Source: Phorcus lineatus
Taxonomy: Eukaryota; Mollusca; Gastropoda; Trochida; Trochidae
Length of the DNA: 64,000 nt
Reading direction: 5' to 3'
Assembly: GCA_921293015.1 (NCBI GenBank)
Contig: OV121088.1
Location: forward strand, 20,807,645 to 20,871,644
The notes under the pieces are model-generated. The model was not told the DNA's origin. It did no database searches and worked only from the letters and a program-made list of their open reading frames with translations. Made by a program: the position numbers and the translations under genes. Positions 21,106 through 32,789 of the stretch are shown here, in pieces. Position 1 is the first letter of the stretch. Every line of letters starts with the position of its first letter.

Positions 21106-22140
21106 CAGGGTACGAATTCGTTTTTTTTCATGCCCTGCACCAAGTGCAGTCAACTGATTTTACCAGACTGCACCTGTGTCTCTCTGGCTGCACCAAAGAT
21201 CATCACAATGGGTGACTTAGTTTTACATATTAAAATATCAACAATATCTCTTTTGTTGTTTATCTTTATTCGTCTTCGTAAAAAACTGTAAGAGTTTCGA
21301 TTGACCAGCTTGTTTTGACATCTTGGCCACGTGTGACAGCAGGACGATATGGTTGCTAAGCGACAATGTTTTCACTGAAGTTAAAAACGAGTTCTCACGG
21401 AAATATCCGAAGAGTCTGAATTTAGCTATTTTTGTTAAAATGCGGAAGTAAATCACTGTTTTGGTGTTGCAAACGTTTTAAATCTTTTTGTTATCGTTTT
21501 CAATTGAATAAAGTTAAAACTAATCTTGGAAATAAGAAATAAGCTGATCTTTCAAACTGGTTGCAGTCCAGAAACGAATATATAGACCAAGTCAAACGAT
21601 GTTGATATTTTCAATAGCGATGGCAAAATTGTAAAATGCAGAGTAAAATTAAAAAACTTACGATCTTATCATTTATTCCAAGCAGTCATAGTACATATAG
21701 TGTATTTTTAGAGTCAACAAAATTTTGTTATACCCTTGAAATGCCGATAGAACTTTTTGTTTACACTTCGACAGAGCACATGGCATATTTGAGGGGCTAT
21801 TCTTTTTGCCACCCTCGTTAAACAAACTCATAACACTGTCAACAGCATGCCGGAGAATGGGAAATTTACAGAGGGAGTAAATAGTAAGAGCATAAAATAT
21901 CAACATGGCGATCGTCACTGACGATTCTCGGAAGTTTGCCTTTATAAAATATTGGAATGATTAAAGCTGTTTGTGAAATTTAAGAAAAACATTCATGATT
22001 GGAACAGTTATATGCGAAAGGTATTTGAAAATATGTTATTTTTCAAACTGCACCCGGTGCAGTCCAGTAACTAATTTAGACTGCACAAGACGATTTTCAC
22101 CTGCACTGGTGCAGTGTTTAAATGACGATTTCGCACCCTG
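21106..22140 (-). mobile_element. hAT-like non-autonomous transposon with 5-bp flanking repeat
   Basis: The ends are CAGGGTACGAATTCGT and the inverted ACGATTTCGCACCCTG (14 of 16 matching), flanked by 'acaag' at 21101-21105 and 22141-22145. Subterminal 'ctgcaccaagtgcag' and 'ctgcactggtgcag' palindromes occur near the two ends. A short minus-strand frame within 21238-21456 encodes MSKQAGQSKLLQFFTK followed by a lysine-rich stretch. This N-terminus, with a PIP-box-like QxxLxxFF, resembles the start of hAT-type transposase or zinc-finger proteins. The remainder of a transposase is absent. Canonical hAT duplications are 8 bp, so the class is tentative. Confidence 0.65.
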
Positions 22141-22225
22141 ACAAGAAATCCAACGTAGCACATGTAGAAGCAGAAGGAATTTTCAGTCTCCTGTGAAGTA
22201 GCTGCTGAACACATGGGCTACAGAA

Positions 22226-22396
22226 GAGAATGTGAAGCTGCCACCTACAGGGTCAAGGGAAGTAACTCCAGGTGGATGAAGGGAGGTGCAGACCGCTAAG
22301 GGTAATTATGACTTAGTTTTTTTCTTTATTAGGACTTTCAGTCTTCTGTAGGTAGGTTCAGGGAACAGAGAGAAGGGGCACAGCTCATCCCAGAGG
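22226..22396. repeat. Inner DIRS right inverted terminal repeat
   Basis: Partner of 13457-13627 (171 bp, one mismatch seen). On the minus strand this is the 5' end of the element. About 220 bp of leader lie between the repeat and the gag start once the hAT-like insert is discounted. Confidence 0.9.
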
Positions 22397-22417
22397 GAAT
22401 GTTTACGCCAATAATTA

Positions 22418-22779
22418 CATACGGTTTTATGATATTCCTTCCAATCTTATGATAATGTTGGAATGTTGACATCATATCCAATTCTTGACATCACTTCACG
22501 ATTCCATTATGTCACCCGGCTTTATGTTTATGTTTCCTGTTTCATGACATCACTTCTGGTTTCATGATGTTACGTCCGGTTCCGAGAGGTCACTTCTGTA
22601 TTCATGACGACACTTCCAGTTTCATGAGGTCACTTCCGGTTGCCTGACTTCACTTCATCACTATTTACCCAAACATATTCTGTACTAGAGTATTCTAACT
22701 CTGCTACCACAACTATTACTCAATGTCGACAACTTGACTCTCCCCCCCCCCCCACCCCCCCCTTTCTTTTTCCCCCCAA
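22418..22779 (-). other. Outer DIRS 3' untranslated region remnant
   Basis: Resumes the outer element after the inner one. It has repeated 'tgaggtcacttccggtt'-like phrases (22500-22640) and a C-rich run (22741-22760), as in the inner copy at 14100-14400. Confidence 0.6.
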
Positions 22780-23293
22780 GGAGGTTTAAGAGGGAGACAA
22801 TGTTGAGCCTCTACTGACAATCCTAATGCACATAGTCCATCAAATATTGTTGTTGTAATTCAAAGTTGACATGTTGTGGCTAACTTTCATGCCTTAACGA
22901 GGAAGCTATAACTTTAATTTTGAGAGATAATTCTGATACAAAGAATTCTGTTCCTCATCCTGTCAGGAAAGAGAGAATGTTTTCCCTTGTCAGGATGAAA
23001 TGGTATTCTAAGACTCTTTAGTTCAAGAGACTGTCTTGCAACAAAGTAACATAACATAGAAGCAGTTCTTTGGAGTAGCCAACACAATGCTTTTTCTGGA
23101 CAATTAGTCTGGAGCAATACGATCCCTACTATTGAATTGTGTGAATGAATTATGAAGCACAATGGAGTCCAGTATCAGACCTTGAATATCACTAAATATC
23201 TGAATGGTAACTGTCAAATCTCACTATGTTTCAGCTTCTTTTCCTTTTTGAGATACGGCAAACAATAGAACTGAAATTCACTGTCTTAGAAAC
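22780..23293 (-). pseudogene. Outer DIRS recombinase remnant
   Basis: Plus-strand 'tgttgagcctctactgacaa' then 'tcctaat' (22802-22829) aligns with 'tgttgagccgctactagcgg' then 'tcctaat' at the inner recombinase C-terminus (14444-14471). Further down, collinear short matches persist without an open frame. The remnant is cut at 23294-23297 by the TTAA transposon and resumes at 25782. Confidence 0.6.
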
Positions 23294-23297
23294 TTAA

Positions 23298-25777
23298 AGG
23301 GGAACTGCAACTCTAATTTTTAACTTCCAGTGTTTAATAAGCGAGGCCCCGCGAGAGTCGTAAATCTCAATCAGCGCGCTCTCTACTCAGCGGTGTTTTT
23401 TCTGCGCAGCTTACCTACTCACGGTTACCCTTATCGCGCGAATTACCCAACCGGATACGTGTGTGAGAATGTCGTTGTAAACAAATCGTTCTACGACTGA
23501 ACTGCCATATGAGATACGAGATAAAAATTATAAATCATTGTAAATTGAAATATTATATAGTTGTTTACATTTTACTATTAAGCTTGGACACTACAAACTT
23601 CGCAATATTTATTTCGATATTTTTTTTAAGTTAGGTTCTGACTTGTGTGTATATATTTTGGATTTTCGTCACTATTACTCAATTCCTATGACAATAGAAA
23701 TTTCACTAACTATTTGAATTTTTTTTATCTATGAGGGTTTTTTTTAAATATAGCAGTAAATTGAACCTTGATTAAACAACTGTAAAATCAATGCACTTTT
23801 GATATTGATACAATTCTCATATAATTATCCAAACATTTACAAGTATAATTGAACACCAAGTTCACATTTGACAATGATACAATAATTTTTCAGAAATTTA
23901 AGACACGTTTGCCATAATTTGACAATATCACTGATGGTTATAAAAAAATGAATATAGGAAGGATACACTGGTCACTGGTTAAAAAGTTTCCGCTCTTTTA
24001 CATAATACATAAGGCTGAAACAAACACAATAAAATGGGAGACTTCAAAAGCTAAGAAACAATGTGTAATGTTAACATGTATATAGTTTAACTAAAATGGT
24101 TACCTTGATGATAGGGTGTTTTAAACTGTAAGGTCCGGTTTAGTATGTCTCACAACACTGTGTAAAAAATCGCATTTGAGTTGACTATTCATCAGAAAAT
24201 TTTTAAGGTATAATCTCATAATGATACAATCGAAAATTGATTTAATATTTTCATTATTTCATAGTCATCGACAAGGGGTTCACCTCGTACGCCAGGCGTC
24301 CCGATAGTTGCGATATGGGATTTCTGATTACCAATGGATAAGAATAAAAATGACTTGAAAAATGATGTATACATACCTGGCAGTGATTGTCAACGTTCAT
24401 GTATTTACCAGTCTTACAGAGAAAAGGGCACCAACAATCTGAGCCATAATTAATGATAGATACTCTATAGTAAATGACAATAAAAATTATCTCGTCCTAA
24501 TGATAAATCCCGGATTGACAAATAGTTACTTTGTTTTGATTTTTTCGCCAATTCACAGTAAATGAACACAGGCTTTTGACATTTAAAAGATAGTGTAAAA
24601 TATAATATAGAGTTGGATTCATCTTGAACATATTCAAAACCGCATAATTTACATAATCATTTCGTTATAGATATATCTTAATCCACGTAGTTTCTCAGAC
24701 ATTTTACAATGCATGAACGGTAAAAATTAAATCAACAATGAAGCTATCTAATTAATCAAGCAGCCAGCTAGGCATAGAGCAATAAAGCACAGCTGTCCTC
24801 GGAACAGGAAATGATAATATGATTATTATGTAAGAGATCGATTACATACGTTGTTTATAACACTTCAAGGAAGTTATATAGTACTGGTCTAAACTGTCAC
24901 TGTACTCTCGCTCTACTCACATGTTTTCAGTTGGTGAGCTTAAATAAACATTGTCAATTCACTTCCTCTCTAATTTTGTTTTATTTGTATATGATTGTAT
25001 GTGGGCGTAAGACACCTTACAAGAATTGAAATATTTATTCATAACTAGTGAGACAATTTTAAAGTGACACAGAGTATGTTTCGAAATTGTTTATGTCGCA
25101 TAATTTGTAACCAATACACCATGTGTCCTGGGAAAAGTTCAAGTCATGTCATCACCTAAATGCCAAAATTATGATATTTACTTATTTTCAATAATCATTC
25201 AATTATCGGCAAAAGGCAATATACGGCTGGTTTAGTCGACCGACTGCAGGTGTTCTTACAGCGACATGTGATAGTAGAAAAGCTAGCCATTTTGGACTGC
25301 AGGCATCGTGCTGTTGTTGTTGTTGTTTAGGGGATTAACGTCTGCTTCCACCTGAAGGTGATTTCGCCGACGTGGCTATGTTACTTATTAATAAAATGGG
25401 GGAAGCGAGGGATAAATTTAGAATTAAGTTACATAGCCAGGGGAGATAAAGTTATAAATGGTAAAAAATAGGTAAGAATTTACAATTGAAAAACGAGGGG
25501 GGTTGGGGATATAAAAAAATATAAATAAGATAAATAAAATAAAAATCAATGTAAAATGAAAACAGGCATCGTGTCACACGACATTGTTTATAAACAGAAG
25601 AATGAAAAATGAATCAGCCAATCAACGATCGCATGTCATAAAGGGGGTTCCCCTGTCACAATGACCGTACCTCGCTTGGCCAGCGCCCAGTCCGTGTCAC
25701 GTGACCTCTTTCCCGGCTATGGCAATTACGTAACTGCTGGTCAATTAGGTCTGAAAGGCTAGGGTTGCAGTTCCCCT
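23298..25777. mobile_element. TTAA-flanked DNA transposon, non-autonomous, 2.5 kb
   Basis: The left end AGGGGAACTGCAACTCTA and the right end TAGGGTTGCAGTTCCCCT are inverted (17 of 18 match) and are directly flanked by TTAA at 23294-23297 and 25778-25781. A TTAA duplication is used by piggyBac and Kolobok superfamilies; the 5'-AGGGG terminus is compatible with Kolobok-type ends. No transposase frame is visible in the AT-rich interior. The outer DIRS recombinase remnant continues on both sides, which confirms it as an insertion. Confidence 0.8.
25311..25563 (+). mobile_element. Short retroposon (SINE or truncated LINE) inside the TTAA transposon
   Basis: It is flanked by the 11-bp direct repeat 'caggcatcgtg' at 25300-25310 and 25563-25573. 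The insert starts 'ctgttgttgttgttgtttag', continues 'gggattaacgtctgcttcca' and becomes A-rich toward its right end ('aaaatcaatgtaaaatgaaa'). An 11-bp duplication and A-rich 3' end indicate target-primed retrotransposition. No A/B-box promoter was recognised, so a 5'-truncated LINE end is possible. Confidence 0.65.
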
Positions 25778-25781
25778 TTAA

Positions 25782-27300
25782 GGTATCGTCCTTTGTTGTG
25801 GATGCTCTGGCTTGTAGAACTTGAATGGGAATGCCTAAAAGATTGATAGATTGCCTCTATAGCATTCGCTATGAAAAAAAATTTCCGGAGCAATCTCGTA
25901 ACAGTTTCAACATGTATACTCTATAGATTCTCAGTTTGGAGAAGCAAATCTATTGAGTGATAAGATTGAGCTAAAATCTTTTAACAGAGTTAAAGAAGTC
26001 TTTTAAACGTGGATCTGGTTGCCTGGAGTTGGGTTTCTAGATAGATCAAAAAGCCATGGAAGAATGTCTTGTGCAGCCAAACATCCAAGGAAATGCTCCT
26101 TCTATTGGAAAGAGGTCTACCATTAAGAGATTTAACTGCAATGAATTGGAAGGCTTTCCACTGCAGAGTCCATCTGAACCACTTAATTCCTCCTGGAAAG
26201 AGGGATCGCTGGACATTCATCTTGTCTAGAATGAGGCTAGACAATCAAATGAAAAAATAGCCAAATAATCATGTCTACAAAGTCCTTGGAAACCGTTGCA
26301 CTGCAGGCTATGTAACACTTATGTCCAAGGGGACTGCCAATACACAAACTTTTTAAAATATGATTAGGTGCCAAACGGATTGCTCTAGAGACAATATGCT
26401 TGTGTTTGTTATTTTGACATTCAACCTGGCCTAATAGGTGAGTGTGTAAATACATGTCAGAGATTTCTACACTGACATCTATCTCAATTTAGTCCAGCAA
26501 AACATGAAACTATACAAAAAAGCTCCAAGAATCTTGATATGAATGTTGGGAATGAGGAGTCATTCACTGTGAGGTATAACATGGAAAGAAAAAAATAATG
26601 CAGTCAGCTTAATGTTGATACATGTGTGACGAGACAAAAATATGCCAGGACATCAGATGTACTGGAGAAGACAACTCAACAACTGCCTCCATCTTATGTA
26701 GGTTCCTAGGTCAGCTTTTAGACATGAAACAATCATGTGATATCTGTACGTATATAGGAACAAACTAGAGCTTTAGCTGTATAAACTGTAACATGTTCAA
26801 GTCATACTATCTTTATGGTGATATTTGCTCCCTGAAAATTAATCTCTGGTAAAACTGTGTAGGATCGATACCAAAAAAAACAGATGCTGTAAGGGTACAT
26901 TCTCCCAGGAATAAAAACAAAACACCACCATGTTTAATACTGGTCAGGTCTTGGAAATTTGGAAAGTGATGGCTAAGGTGAACAAGCCATAGAATCCAAG
27001 ATCTTGATGATATACGTCTATTTTAATGAAATATCAGGCAATGAAGAGAAAACTTAATTTTAGCATTGGAAAAGTAAGAGTCTACAACATCTTATTTTCT
27101 TTGACAACAGGTGGGAGGAGAAAATCTGTTTCATTGCAGCAGAAAAGAAAACATTCTTAATGAACCAAGATCCATCAGAGAGAGTTGAAACTTGATTATT
27201 AACTGTTGGGAAATTCAACATCTTAAACTACTGTGATTTCTCAGAAAATCAATTGAAGTGTCAGAGAAATAATTCTTAATTCCTCATGCATATACAGTTG
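25782..27300 (-). pseudogene. Outer DIRS recombinase/RT-RNase H remnant
   Basis: It lies between the recombinase and gag remnants, where RT-RNase H should be. Only short frames survive. The one at 25990-26244 has phrases such as GGIKWFRWTLQWKAFQ. I could not find the YLDD box or an intact RNase H motif. Assignment rests mainly on position and on scattered matches to the inner copy. Confidence 0.4.
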
Positions 27301-27579
27301 GCTTTTCAAGGGAAATAATTTATTAAGTTATTGTTTAGCACTGACTGGGAAATGATTTAGCCATTAGTAGCTTGGGACAATATTAAACACAACAAACACA
27401 TTTGAGCTTAGCTGTCCCTCTTGCAACCTTTCCAAAACCTTAAGCAGTGCAGGTTTGCCTGCCTCAAATAGTTGGGTCTGATCCATTTACAGATCCAGGA
27501 CCATTATTCATGATGATGTTCATGGAGATGCTATCAACAATTGTAAACTGGTGTTAACTGTCAGGCTGGGAAGATCGAA

Positions 27580-28240
27580 GTTAAGGAGACCAACACCAAC
27601 GGCTGGGTCTAGCCCCGTTTTGGAACGAGGGATTTAGTTCATTGGTCGGTGACGGCTAGAACTGTCATCCGCAACTGAACCACAGCTGCCGGCTAGGAAA
27701 GGCCCGTTACTTCAACACGGCTACCCGTCACAGCCCTGGAATGGCTGGATCTAAGGACGTTATGGAACCATGGATTCAGTTCATGTGTCCGTGACGGCTA
27801 GAACTGTCATCCGTAATGGAACCACAGCTGCCATGTACCGGTCCGTAACGGCTAGGAATGGCCCAATACTTAAAACACGGCTACCAGTCACAGCTCTGTA
27901 ACGGCTGGGTCTAGCCCCGTTATGAACCATGGATTCAGTTCATGGTCCATGATGGCTAGAACTGTCATCCGTAACAGAACCACAGCGGTTGGTCTTGTTA
28001 TCTGTTCCTCCAGGGGAGCCAGACTGAGCTAAGACCTTATCAGACAACGGCTGTAATATATGGGCTTTGCCCTGCACGTATGTTACCAACCCAGTGGAGG
28101 GAAGGAGAAGGTTGACGGTATCACTATAATGCGTCTCGGTCGAACCAGCGCCACTGGCGGTGCATGGTTGAGCACGGACTCTGATACTCAGTAAGTCACC
28201 CAGAGGGTACACACTGCCGCTTTGGTTTGAAATCATTTGC
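27580..28240 (-). pseudogene. Outer DIRS gag remnant with internal tandem repeats
   Basis: The minus-strand frame 28236-27940 has LGDLLSIRVRAQPCTASGAG and DTVNLLLPSTG. It parallels RGDLGSVSVRSQPCAASGAG and DTDNLLPPATG of the inner gag region at about 20240-20340. Adjacent to it, 27590-27990 holds about 2.5 units of about 160 bp with 'ggctagaactgtcatccgta' and 'accacagctgcc', an expansion not present in the inner element. Confidence 0.65.
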
Positions 28241-28735
28241 CCTTATCTCCATACTTTATTATACAAGCCGTTAAACATTATAATAATCCCACTGGGAGGT
28301 CCTATAAAGGTAGACGCTGCCAAGTTAAGCCACTGAAATTACCTTATTTCCACTGGCAGACCCTGTCCCCTACGGAGGGCCCTGGAGAGGTAAACACTAC
28401 AGATGTGAGCTGTTGAAATTTACCTATCTTCATTACCAGGCTCTGAACAGGTAAACCTTGCTGATATAAGGCATTAGAAATTACCTTATTTTTGCATGAA
28501 GGTCCCAGTCAGGTAGAGACTGCCATTATAAGACTTGAAATTACCTTAACTCCAATGACAAGCCCTGTAGAGGTAACACTTCTGATATGAGCAGTTAAAA
28601 TGACCTTATCTACAATGGCAGGCCCTGTAAAGGTAAACACTGTTGCTATGAGCGATTAAAAATTATCTACCTCCACTGCCAGGCTCTGTACAGGTAAAAC
28701 ACTTCCAATAATAGCCTTTAAAAATAAACTTATTT
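28241..28735. repeat. About 60-bp degenerate tandem repeat in the outer DIRS
   Basis: About eight units carry 'ggcaggccctgtaaaggtaa' or a variant, then 'acactg' and 'atgagc'. They are strongly diverged from one another. No coding frame is kept. A run of A and short ORFs around 28730-29110 is low complexity. Confidence 0.55.
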
Positions 28736-29433
28736 CCAAAGGCTGCTATGAGACTTGGGAATAAAAGTAAAGGAACCCCTAAAAACCATATATATATATC
28801 TCAGGGTTGTAGACCTTCCAAAAAAACAAACCAAAAAAAAAAAAAAAAAAAGTCTAAAAAAAACAAAAGGAAGAATTTGGAAAAAGACAGTCCTTAACAA
28901 TAAAGACCACATGGATGCCAAATCTTTGGGCATATTACTGCTGATAGTAACTGAACAGCAAAAAAAACTTGGGAATACAGCGTAATTATCCAATAAGAAA
29001 AACAGAGAGGAAAGAAAAAAAGGAAAAAGAAAAGTCCTTCTTGACTTAAACTTAACATGGAGGGCCAGTCTTAGAAGCCCAGGTCTAAAAAAAACAAAAA
29101 CAAAAAACAACAAACATCAATTTCCAACTTAGCAAGAAAATTGATATCCTTTATATACAATACAATATACAATACTGACAGTAAAAAGTGAATAACCTGA
29201 GAGTAAGGCCAAAGGAAAATCAAAATCCTAGGAGAGAAAGCAATCCAAATGGATAACCTGAGTCACAAGTAAAACAACAACAAAAAAGACAAATTACATA
29301 CAAATAACACAGAATGCAATTGTTAAAGACCTATTTCAATAACACTAACCAGAAATCCTTGAAAAAAAGGTCAAAGAGATGAATGAAGTCAAAGTTGAAA
29401 ATCCTCTACCTGCAGACATATGCTTCAACAATT

Positions 29434-29590
29434 GCTACAGGAAGAATTATGAGTCATGCACCTCTGGGCCAAGGGGAAGTAACTCTTGCTACCACTTAGG
29501 ACTTAGGTTTTTTAAACTATAACTTTTTATTCTCTTACCTGTAGACACTTTCAGATGGAAAGGGAAGAAGGGCACAGCTCATCCCAGAGG
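29434..29590. repeat. Outer DIRS right inverted terminal repeat
   Basis: Reverse-complement partner of 12727-12883 (157 bp). It runs from 'gctacaggaagaattatgag' to 'ctcatcccagagg' and closes the outer element near 29610. Confidence 0.85.
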
Positions 29591-29610
29591 GAATGTTTAT
29601 GCCAATAATT

Positions 29611-31682
29611 TAACAATTTAATTTGCGATTTATATTTTCTATCAACTCACTAGTATGAGTTCAGTATGACGCTAGCACCTCATGCTTCCCGAACCGGGCC
29701 AACTTGATTGAGGGCTATTCCTCATCGTATTAGCTCCGTCAACTTGCTGCGCTTGAATGCGGTGTTCTTACATCGCACAATAAATAGATCTTTTGCAAGG
29801 AAGTTTTGAGGTTAGATCTATGCCAGAGGACACTCAAACTTACTTTGATTAACTTAAATCATTTACAAATAGAAAACATTTGTAATTTTGTAAGGTGTGC
29901 TTTTGAAATTAATTGTGGATACTAAGAGCTTGTTTACACATAATTTGACCAAGATGTCATTTTATAATGTCTTTTTACACTTCAAACATTTCATAACACT
30001 GATTATCAAAGATTTTGAAATGGGATATAATGTGTTGTTTCATATCATTAACATGAATTATCATTCAAAGGAAACAAAGAGTTACCTCCCCTTATGATAT
30101 TTTCATAAGTTATTCAACTTCAGCTTCAAATAACTCAGAAAATACGTCCATGACATATCTTTTTTCTTTTAAATTATTTCTTTGCAATATTTTGTCTTCT
30201 ATTTAAAACATATTTAAATTAAGTTTCATTTATTTTTATAATCAAGGACGTCTTTTAAAGCAATCTTTTTTCTTTTAAATTATTTCTTTGCAATATTTTG
30301 TCTTCTATTTAAAACATATTTAAATTAAGTTTCATTTATTTTTATAATCAAGGACTCTTTTAAAGCAATTTTTGTAGAGATCATTATTGAAAGTGTATCT
30401 TTAACATTGCAGATAAATTACAAAAGACACCAAATTAGTTACAAGAAATCAATTTTCTATTACATTATCATTCCATTTATTCGAAAAAAAGTAAATTCAA
30501 CTATGAATGTTTTTATTCTTTTGTTTTTAAGATTTTAGTTAAAAATTTGGACATTTCCCCATTTTTTAAAAACCAAGCCGTTAAAATCATCATTTCTCTG
30601 AAAAGAAGGTCCGTGACATGAATTTTTTATTTTAAATCTTGAAGAATACATATCCAGCTTTCACCATGCCAATTTACAGCAATTTTTCATTTATTTTGTT
30701 TATTGGTTCAAACCACTTTAAAAGTTTTTTTTTAATGAATTTCATAACTCTCAATTTTGACCTTTGACTTTCAATGTATATGAAAATGTCAAAACATTTC
30801 CCCTTGGATAAGTAAGAAGTTATGGAGGCTTTATGAAACTTGGGAAAACGTTAAAACTAAACACGATGCGTGGCTGTGGCATCAGCAACAGCAACGGCAT
30901 AAACCAGACAAAAAACTGATATCAGCATTGACCAAGTCACGGCTGAAGCATGTCTAGATAATTTTGTATATTGAGGGAATATGCCAACTAACTCAAGAAT
31001 CTCCCTGCCCTATCTCCCTTGGCCTAAACAGACTCATTTATTGAAGTTGTCTTGTATCTTTTTTTTTTGGTGCTACAGGCATAAAACCGGGCTCGTTTGA
31101 AAGTTCATGAGTTAGTTAAAGAGTCTGACCTATTGGCTATGGTCTGCCATCTTGTTTTAGGGAAAATGACATGTGAAAAAGGGTGCTGACTATTAAGAAT
31201 TTTACAACATCATAACAGTGAACTATATTCATGGATGGAATATTCACACATTTACAAATAATTTATGATAAGACTAATCAACAATGCCTTGTAATGCCAT
31301 TGCAAGGTTTTCACACCAATGAATAGCTTCATGACACTTCTCATTCTTGTTTAATTTACTGAGTGTGTGCTCTCATTTATCTAGTTGTCCCATCTAAATC
31401 AACCAGAATGTTACCCTCAGTAAGGTGTTTCAACTGGGTTATGTAAAAGTCATGTACTGATACCATACTTGCAAAAGGAAATGACCCCTTGAATTTCGTT
31501 TTCACAAAAAATAACTCTATATGACTGTCCAAAATTTTAATTACACTCAGCATTTCATCGTAGCCCTAAACAGGTTTAACCAACCTAAAGTTCCCAAATC
31601 TACAAAGTTTGATTCCTTAAATGCAAATTACCTCCCACAAAATTTCACATTGTTGTGAACAGCAATTCTAAATGAGAAGTCA
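29611..31682. other. Intronic sequence with one local duplication
   Basis: AT-rich intron of the coiled-coil gene. The only structure seen is a two-copy tandem duplication at about 30157-30365. A few 'gacctttgac' phrases near 30760 hint at a decayed member of the tandem-core repeat families. Confidence 0.45.
30157..30365. repeat. Tandem duplication, 2 copies of about 109 bp
   Basis: 'atcttttttcttttaaatta' begins both units (about 30157 and 30264). The copies are almost identical through 'tttttataatcaaggac', differing by small indels, which suggests a recent slippage or unequal exchange. Confidence 0.75.
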
Positions 31683-32418
31683 AGAATAGAGCCATGGGCT
31701 CTGTAGCATCATCAGCCTTTGTATTGTTTGACATTCAAGACTACGATACACAGTTCTCCAGAACAAAAGACAATTGAAGGTTTGAAGGTGGACATCCTGC
31801 CACACTCATATTTGAAGCGGGGTCAAGTACAAATTTGACTCTCCACTTAACAAAGACTTTATTCTGAAAATTTTAGCTACCCATGCCAACTGTTGTTGAT
31901 TTTGGTTAACCGCCCTAGGGTTGCACCTCTGCCACGCCCTTATCCTGGGGGTAGGACAATTAAGTTTACACATGTTAGTCTCCATACTACAAAGATATTT
32001 TTAAAAATCTAGATTCCTAGCATGAAAAAGAATGGAATGAAATGGATGAAAGAAGATTTGATGGCAGACACTCTGCCAAATATATTTGAAGGGGAGATAT
32101 CACCAAATTTACAAATTTGAGTCTCCATGTCACAAAGATGTTACACTTAAGATTTTAGCTTTCTTTGTCAATTGGTTTCAGAGATGAAGGTTTTTCTAGA
32201 GGGGTTGGAGGCGGTCCTTAACATATAAATTCAGATCACCAAGATGCATGGTCCCACAAAATATCAACTGTTGGGATGCAGCAGATTTTGATTAGTCGAA
32301 AATATGAAAAGTTTACAGGCGTAGCCATTTGACGACAGACAGATGTGGCACAACAGACTCTATACAATAGGCCATGCATGCCATAAGCCCTTTGACCTTT
32401 CAGGTCTCATGAGCTTAA
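31683..32418 (+). mobile_element. Helitron-like element, copy 2
   Basis: It starts with 'agaatagagccatgggctct' then 'gtagcatcatcag', as at 3946-3975. It ends 'gccataagccctttgacctt' then 'tcaggtctcatgagcttaaa', as at 5797-5836. The core is diverged and lacks a clean 145-bp array. The hairpin and CTRR-like end are partly eroded (CTTAA). Confidence 0.55.
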
Positions 32419-32789
32419 AATTTGATGGACGGATGGTAGATAAGAGACAGCGGTCGCCGCATGACAAACTATGTCATTAGCCGATCAAATTGAAAACTAA
32501 AAGTTTAACCCCAAAGGACACAACAATAAAATATGGCAAGGCAGAAAATCAAATCTGATGATGATGATGGGACAAGTAGTTACAGAATCATGTTTCAGAA
32601 ACAAAACTACCCTAAAAAAAGTCAAAATTGTTGCCATGCAACAGAATAAACAGAGCTGAAAAACATAAAACCCTGAAAGTCACACCAACAAGATATGGAG
32701 ATGCAGTATACCAAATATCACGATGCTTTTCAAGCGATGGGCAACCAAAATAAAAAAAGTGTTTGCCACTAACATGGCAATGTCCCCTG

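Larger units (their letters stand above)
13416..22417 (-). mobile_element. Inner DIRS retroelement (near-complete, with three insertions)
   Basis: A 9.0-kb element with 171-bp inverted terminal repeats (13457-13627, 22226-22396) and an internal complementary region (13703-13797). In minus-strand order it has a gag region (20964 to 17819), RT/RNase H (17727 to 15325) and tyrosine recombinase (to 14428). Without the pearl-type insert (18629-19904) and the hAT-like insert (21106-22140) it would be about 6.7 kb, in the normal DIRS range. It uses a tyrosine recombinase instead of a DDE integrase, and no clear target duplication flanks it, as expected. It sits inside the outer DIRS. Confidence 0.85.
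12686..29610 (-). mobile_element. Outer, degenerate DIRS retroelement (interrupted)
   Basis: The limits come from inverted terminal repeats at 12727-12883 and 29434-29590 and an internal complementary region at about 12946-13045. Its body is split by the younger DIRS at 13416-22417 and by a TTAA transposon at 23298-25777. Recombinase and RT remnants (22780-23293, 25782-26450) and a gag remnant (about 27580-28240) lie in the order expected for a minus-strand DIRS. Full frames are lost, so it is clearly older than the inner copy. The host gene is on the same strand. Confidence 0.75.

Noticed and set aside
28730-29113. 127-codon Phe-rich frame as a membrane protein
   Set aside because: It translates A/T runs within the degenerate outer DIRS. 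Low-complexity sequence explains the hydrophobicity.
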